Origin: CAVRZY01 sp963725415
GTDB taxonomy: Bacteria > Acidobacteriota > Terriglobia > Bryobacterales > Bryobacteraceae
Reading direction: 5' to 3'
NCBI GenBank assembly: GCA_963725415.1
Contig: CAVRZY010000133.1
Span: 1-6,009, forward strand
DNA length: 6,009 nt
Shown: one piece after another, positions 1-6,009 of the stretch
Position numbering within the stretch: position 1 is the first letter of the stretch
Layout: every line of letters starts with the position of its first letter
The notes under the pieces: generated by a model
What the model was told of the DNA's origin: nothing
Databases searched by the model: none
The model's input: only the letters and a program-made list of their open reading frames with translations
Position numbers and translations under genes: made by a program

Positions 1-665
1 TCGCTTCCTTGAAGCGGGAGTTGCCCCATGCCTTGCGCAACCTCCAGAAAGGCAACATCGCCCCGGTCGACCTGGCGCAGGCGGCGATCGGTCCGGGTAT
101 GGCGGTCTTCTCTCGCTATCAGAAAGTTCTCGAGACCGACGGTTCACCCATGCGAGTGCGCACGGCTCTGGCGCTGATCAACCAGGGGCTCGACGAAGTC
201 CTCTCCGAACAGGAGAGTGAGTTCGACCCAGACACCCGCTGGGCGCTTGCCTGGTTTGAGCAGCACGCCTTCGATGAAGGGCTGTACGGTGAGGCCGAAG
301 TGCTGGCCACGGCAAAGGCCATCAGCATCTCTGGCCTGTGCGAGGCAGGGATCCTATACTCGCGTGCCGGCAAGGTGCGTCTCCTCCGGCGGGAAGAATT
401 GCCCGAGGATTGGGACCCGGCTACCGATCGCCGGCTGACGGTCTGGGAAGTCACGCAGCACCTGATCCGCCGCCTGGACCAGAAGGGCGAGCAGGAGACG
501 GAGAATCTGAAGGCGAAGATCGGCGGGCTGGCTGAGACCGCCCGTGACCTTGCGTACCGGCTCTACACACTGTGCGAGCGGAAGGGCTGGGCGGAAGAGG
601 CCGGCTACTACAACAGCCTGGTGGTCGCATGGCCCGCCATGGCGCCTCCGGAACTGTTTCAATAG
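1..665 (+). CDS. DUF1156-type adenine-specific DNA methyltransferase, C-terminal part (5' end outside window)
   Basis: The frame is open to the left edge (first full codon at 3-5), so this is the last ~221 residues of a longer protein; the TTG at 9 is not a credible start. The text matches, from memory of the family, the C-terminal region of DUF1156 methylases, which carry N6-adenine methylase motifs and a zinc ribbon further upstream: a block with IGPGMAVFSRY near the start, then VRTALALINQ, then LTVWEVTQHL and a closing DLAYRLYTLCERKGWAEEA. The catalytic NPPY/DPPY motif would lie left of the window and cannot be checked. In DUF1156 (PglXI-type) proteins of BREX and related defence loci this enzyme is thought to mark host DNA. 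It ends 15 bases before the MNT gene and appears to be in the same operon. The C-terminus looks natural, with no sign of truncation on this side. Confidence 0.85.
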   Translation, partial: ASLKRELPHALRNLQKGNIAPVDLAQAAIGPGMAVFSRYQKVLETDGSPMRVRTALALINQGLDEVLSEQESEFDPDTRWALAWFEQHAFDEGLYGEAEVLATAKAISISGLCEAGILYSRAGKVRLLRREELPEDWDPATDRRLTVWEVTQHLIRRLDQKGEQETENLKAKIGGLAETARDLAYRLYTLCERKGWAEEAGYYNSLVVAWPAMAPPELFQ

Positions 666-669
666 GAAC

Positions 670-673
670 GAGG
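670..673 (+). promoter_or_regulatory. Ribosome binding site of the MNT gene
   Basis: GAGG lies 7 bases before the ATG at 681 and just after the TAG of the methylase gene (663-665). It supports the ATG at 681 as the start and reinitiation from the upstream gene. Confidence 0.6.
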
Positions 674-680
674 TTTCGAG

Positions 681-1004
681 ATGACTCGCGACGAAGCCAT
701 TGCCGAGATTACTCGCCGGCTGGTGGAGTACTACCAGCCTGTCCGCATTTACCTGTTCGGATCGGTGGCCCGAGGCGACGACGGCCCGGACAGCGATCTG
801 GATTTTCTGGTGGTGGTTCCGGACGACGTTCCCGCCGACAGGCTGCGTGGCGGGGCGGTCTATTCCCATGTTTCCGGCACGGGCTACGCGAAGGACATCG
901 TGCCCTGGCGTCGAACGGATTTTGACCTGCGGGCCCAGCATGTGGCGGCTTCTCTGCCTGCCACGGTGATCCGCGAAGGGAGACTGCTGTATGACGCCCA
1001 GTGA
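681..1004 (+). CDS. Minimal nucleotidyltransferase (MNT), putative antitoxin of a HEPN/MNT pair
   Basis: A 107-residue protein of the DNA polymerase beta-like nucleotidyltransferase superfamily. The signature is plain: LFGSVARGD at residues 25-33 (the nucleotide-binding G27-S28), followed by SDLD with D39 and D41 as metal ligands. The likely third carboxylate is D72 in the KDIV strand. The active site therefore looks intact. Family knowledge: MntA-type proteins silence their HEPN partner by adding AMP to it or by binding it. The ATG has GAGG 7 bases upstream, and the stop lies inside the HEPN gene (14-base overlap), the usual arrangement for a two-component module. Length is normal for the family. 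Odd point: the pair sits between a DNA methylase and a DUF499 ATPase rather than alone. The antitoxin role is inferred from pairing, not from sequence alone. Confidence 0.9.
   Translation: MTRDEAIAEITRRLVEYYQPVRIYLFGSVARGDDGPDSDLDFLVVVPDDVPADRLRGGAVYSHVSGTGYAKDIVPWRRTDFDLRAQHVAASLPATVIREGRLLYDAQ
978..982 (+). promoter_or_regulatory. Ribosome binding site of the HEPN gene, inside the MNT gene
   Basis: GGGAG lies 8 bases before the ATG at 991 and within the coding sequence of the MNT gene. It supports ATG 991 as the start and thus the 14-base overlap. Confidence 0.6.
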
Positions 1005-1398
1005 GCTTCTGGCCGCGGAAACCCGCGCGTGGCTCGACAAAGCCCAAGAGGATCTGCAAGCCGTTCGATCGCTGATCCACTCTGGTCTCCCGGCGCCGGC
1101 CCTGTTCCACTGTCAACAGGCGGCGGAGAAATCGTTCAAGGCGTTTCTGACATGGCACCGCGTCGCGATTCGAAAGACCCACGACCTCGAAGAAGTGGGG
1201 GCCGCTTGCGTGGCACTTGATGCAACTCTGGCGGCGCTGGTCCGGGCGGCCGAGCCACTGACCGCCTATGCCTGGAGGCTTCGCTATCCGGGCGACCCGT
1301 ACGTTCCCGAAGCCGCGGAAGCGACCGAGGCGCTCGACACGGCTGACACTGTCTATCGCGAGATCGTTTCGCGTCTGCCCGAGGTGGTCGGAGTGTAA
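991..1398 (+). CDS. HEPN-domain protein, putative toxin partner of the MNT
   Basis: A 135-residue, mostly helical protein of the HEPN family (PF05168 type). Visible landmarks are a helix around W14 to L28 with the KAQEDL pattern, then FHCQQAAEKSFKAFL at 39-53, then RKTHDLEE at 61-68, and RYPGDPY at 98-104. These are the usual conserved blocks of MNT-associated HEPN proteins. The canonical RX4HXY ribonuclease motif of HepT/DUF86 proteins is not present. The conserved spot here reads R61-x2-H64; R57 gives an RX6H spacing, but I do not think R57 is conserved in the family. RNase activity is thus uncertain, and the protein may instead bind nucleotides or act as the MNT's substrate. It starts within the MNT gene and ends 9 bases before the DUF499 gene, implying coupled expression of all three. 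Confidence 0.87.
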   Translation: MTPSELLAAETRAWLDKAQEDLQAVRSLIHSGLPAPALFHCQQAAEKSFKAFLTWHRVAIRKTHDLEEVGAACVALDATLAALVRAAEPLTAYAWRLRYPGDPYVPEAAEATEALDTADTVYREIVSRLPEVVGV

Positions 1399-1407
1399 TT
1401 CGTAGCC

Positions 1408-4732
<3,325 letters not shown>

Positions 4733-4734
<2 letters not shown>

Positions 4735-4738
4735 GAGG
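4733..4738 (+). promoter_or_regulatory. Strong ribosome binding site overlapping the DUF499 stop codon
   Basis: AGGAGG is a full Shine-Dalgarno match. It shares two bases with the TAG stop (4732-4734) and lies 5 bases before the GTG at 4744. It fixes that GTG as the start of the next gene and shows that the gene was designed to be translated in step with the ATPase. Confidence 0.8.
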
Positions 4739-4743
4739 CGAAC

Positions 4744-5058
4744 GTGAGGAGGCAGCCCGCCTTCTTCGAGTCCATCCGTGCGGCCGCCCAGCCCCGCTGG
4801 GATCAACTGGAGGGCGATCCCGAACTGACCGGTCCCTGGCATCTTCTCTTCAAGCAGGTCCAGAGTCCGAGGCACGTTCTCTCTGAGCTTCTCCAAAATG
4901 CGGAGTGTCATTTCGGCAAGCCTGTGCAGCTCCGAACCAGGCCGTCTGAGTCAGAAGGGTCATTCATCGAGAGCAGGTGCTTGACCTGGCCACCCCTGAG
5001 GCTCGTTGTGGGGTTTCTGTGTACCGGCAACTCCTCCATCCGCCCCGGGGAGTATTGA
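4744..5058 (+). pseudogene. Truncated sacsin/Hsp90-like (GHKL) ATPase, N-terminal fragment only
   Basis: The frame encodes 104 residues from a GTG start with an excellent ribosome site. Residues 1 to ~54 look like the very beginning of a sacsin N-terminal ATP-binding-like protein: FFESIRAAAQPRW, then LFKQVQSPRHVLSELLQNA. SELLQNA (47-53) is the N-box of GHKL ATPases, where E48 and N52 would activate water and bind magnesium. Family members continue with a D-D-A-G-like stretch. Here the text changes at residue 54 (bases ~4903-4905) to residues with no resemblance, then stops at 5058. The ATP-lid, the remaining ATPase motifs and everything beyond are missing, so it cannot be a working ATPase. 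Full-length relatives usually run to many hundreds of residues. The position directly after DUF499 suggests it was the next subunit of the same system, cut by a rearrangement. Confidence 0.75.
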
Positions 5059-5105
5059 GCATGGCCGCCCCTTGTGCTTTCCAAGCTGAAGGAATGGAGC
5101 CTTCT
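4906..5105. other. Junction segment between the broken ATPase and the ferredoxin gene
   Basis: About 200 bases with no gene I recognise. It begins where homology to the GHKL ATPase stops, with TGTCATTTCGGCAAG, which has the look of a mobile-element end but has no matching inverted copy elsewhere in the window. One + frame is open from 4950 into the ferredoxin and has GTG/ATG codons at 4977, 5061 and 5094, but its residues match nothing known to me. The promoter of the ferredoxin gene should lie here; no convincing -35/-10 pair is visible. Confidence 0.4.
5096..5099 (+). promoter_or_regulatory. Ribosome binding site that fixes the ferredoxin start
   Basis: GGAG lies 6 bases before ATG 5106. 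The earlier in-frame starts (GTG 4977, ATG 5061, ATG 5094) have poorer sites, and residues encoded before 5106 do not resemble the family, so 5106 is preferred. Confidence 0.6.
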
Positions 5106-5528
5106 ATGAAATACATAGCGAACGTGGTGACCCTGACCTACGATCCGGCCGTGTGTACTGGCTGCGGCCGCTGCTGGGAGGTGTGTCCCCACGGCGTGTT
5201 CATGCCGGACTCCGAAAGGGTGAACGGCGGCAAGGCCCTTCTCACCGACCGTGACTTGTGCATGGAGTGCGGCGCCTGCGAAGCCAACTGCCGCTTTGGA
5301 GCAATAAAAGTGAAAAGCGGCGTGGGATGCGCCGCGGCGATCATCAACGGCGCCCTTACCGGCAGAGGGTCGGCATGCGGATGCGGTGGGGAGAGCACGG
5401 GAGAGGCAGGGGCAGGCGGATGCGGAGAGGCCGGCCAAGCAGCAGGCAAGGCCGGGTCGGCCGGCAGCATAAGCGGGGTGACGGCTGCCGACGCCGGCGG
5501 GAGCGCCAAGAGCGGCTGCTGCAAGTGA
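5106..5528 (+). CDS. hgcB: HgcB-type double [4Fe-4S] ferredoxin without adjacent hgcA
   Basis: A 140-residue ferredoxin. Motif one is C17-x2-C20-x2-C23-x3-C27-P; motif two is C52-x2-C55-x2-C58-x3-C62, so both [4Fe-4S] clusters are fully liganded, though the usual proline after the last Cys is arginine. CMECGAC (52-58), the following KSGVGCAAAII (70-80) and the MKYIANVVTL start are the marks of HgcB, which passes electrons to the corrinoid protein HgcA in mercury methylation. Residues 89-140 form a Gly/Ala/Ser-rich tail with C91, C93, C106 and a terminal C138-C139 pair; HgcB tails also end in paired Cys thought to bind Hg(II), but known HgcB is nearer 95 residues. hgcA normally lies just upstream of hgcB; here that place holds a broken ATPase. 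It may therefore be an orphan HgcB-like protein with another redox or metal role. The family call is firm; the mercury-methylation role is not. Confidence 0.78.
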   Translation: MKYIANVVTLTYDPAVCTGCGRCWEVCPHGVFMPDSERVNGGKALLTDRDLCMECGACEANCRFGAIKVKSGVGCAAAIINGALTGRGSACGCGGESTGEAGAGGCGEAGQAAGKAGSAGSISGVTAADAGGSAKSGCCK

Positions 5529-6009
5529 GGGCGCGCAACGCATCCAAGTGATCATAAGCGTTGGTCGGTGCACCCGACGATCACCAATCCGATGACTCCG
5601 TGTCGGCCGGCAAGAATAGCCAGGCTGCCTGGGCTCGGCTGATCAAGAAGGTCTACGACGCGGATCCGTTGATCTGCGCGCGATGCGGCGAACCAATGAA
5701 GGTGGTTGCCGTCATCACAGACCCCAAGCAGTGGCCCCTCAAGATCCTGCGACACCTTATCAAGACCGGCAAGGCTCCACCTGGTTTCCAGGCTGCGTCG
5801 CTGAATTGATTCCTCTCCCCTCACTCCACCCGGGGGGCCAGTCCGTCCTTTCAGTGTGGATACAGAGAGCGATGGCATCCCTTCTTCTCCCCGCCGCAAC
5901 TCGCGCGTCGATTCTCCCACGATGTCCCTCACGGGCGGCTACTCAATCCGCAGCTCACGGCTTGCAAGACCCGTTTTTTGCCGCCTCGCGGCCTCACCAT
6001 TTGGCAATC
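5529..6009 (+). mobile_element. Remnant of an IS91-like element, including its possible right end
   Basis: This interval joins the transposase remnant with the 200 bases after it (5810-6009), where I see no gene. IS91-like elements carry their replication origin (oriIS) downstream of the transposase, so the right end may lie in this stretch. The only structured site is a perfect 5-bp stem with a 3-base loop at 5980-5992 (GCCGC/GCGGC), after a run of six T. Such a small hairpin is compatible with an oriIS-type end but not proof. The outer boundaries are approximate; the left one is taken from the ferredoxin stop. Confidence 0.45.
5561..5809 (+). pseudogene. C-terminal remnant of an IS91-like rolling-circle transposase
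   Basis: About 82 residues in frame, preceded by an in-frame TAA at 5555-5557 and with no real start (the first candidate is TTG). The segment WARLIKKVYDADPLICARCG, then a few residues on VVAVITDP, then LRHLIKTGKAPPGF, matches the C-terminal tail of Y2-type (IS91-like, 'transposase 32') transposases, including the CxxC zinc pair in ICARCG. The protein ends in SLN, which looks like the family's natural C-terminus, so only the 5' portion of the gene is lost. The catalytic HUH and tyrosine motifs are absent, hence it is inactive. Homology is clear from about residue 15, so the breakpoint is probably between 5529 and ~5605. Confidence 0.75.

Noticed and set aside
4981..5009. Possible sigma-70 promoter, TTGACC near 4981 for the ferredoxin gene
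   Set aside because: The -35 is good, but no acceptable -10 is found 16-18 bases downstream (the bases there read like CGTTGT).
4977..5528. Longer 183-residue version of the ferredoxin starting at GTG 4977
   Set aside because: The extra 43 residues do not resemble ferredoxins or HgcB, and the GGAG site and family-typical MKY start point to 5106.
4908..5573. Minus-strand open frame of 221 codons opposite the ferredoxin
   Set aside because: Its composition is Ala/Pro/Ser-rich shadow of the ferredoxin tail, and the rest matches nothing I know; the ferredoxin on the + strand explains the openness.
5564..5578. Inverted repeat GTCGG/CCGAC with 5-base loop after the ferredoxin gene
   Set aside because: The stem is only 5 bp and no T-run follows, so it is not supported as a terminator; such repeats are common in GC-rich DNA.
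5974..5992. T-run and GCCGC/GCGGC hairpin read as an intrinsic terminator
   Set aside because: The six T lie before the hairpin on the + strand and would be A residues after it on the - strand, so it fits a terminator in neither direction.

Overview
The window is a high-GC, densely coded bacterial accessory region with every recognised gene on the + strand. The species cannot be named from it. The base composition, an HgcB-type ferredoxin and a rolling-circle transposase remnant would fit an anaerobic or metagenome-derived soil, sediment or groundwater bacterium, possibly a delta-proteobacterial-type lineage. That is an inference, not a reading.

Region 1 (1-4905) is the 3' part of a probable anti-phage or restriction-like operon. 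The order is: C-terminal part of a DUF1156-type adenine-specific DNA methyltransferase (cut by the window start); a minimal nucleotidyltransferase (MNT); a HEPN-domain partner overlapping it by 14 bases; an 1108-residue DUF499 P-loop ATPase with an N-terminal Swt1-type HEPN domain; and the first ~54 residues of a sacsin/Hsp90-like (GHKL) ATPase. Spacings are 15, -14, 9 and 9 bases, ribosome sites sit beside or inside the preceding stop codons, and no terminator or promoter is visible between genes, so the set reads as one transcript. DUF1156 methylases and large DUF499-type ATPases are known from BREX- and DISARM-like defence loci. The likely logic is self/non-self marking by the methylase, DNA or nucleotide sensing by the ATPases, and a HEPN ribonuclease effector arm held in check by MNT.

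Region 2 (about 4903-5105) is a junction. The GHKL ATPase is cut exactly in its N-box and runs into unrelated sequence, so the defence operon looks broken at its 3' end and any helicase or nuclease genes expected further on are absent here.

Region 3 (5106-5528) holds a 140-residue double [4Fe-4S] ferredoxin with the signature of HgcB, the mercury-methylation ferredoxin. It has no hgcA beside it in the window and a long Gly/Ala/Cys tail ending in a Cys-Cys pair.

Region 4 (5561-6009) holds the C-terminal remnant of an IS91-like transposase with its natural end, followed by 200 bases without a recognisable gene that may be the right end of that element. The defence fragment, orphan ferredoxin and transposase remnant together look like a rearranged genomic island.
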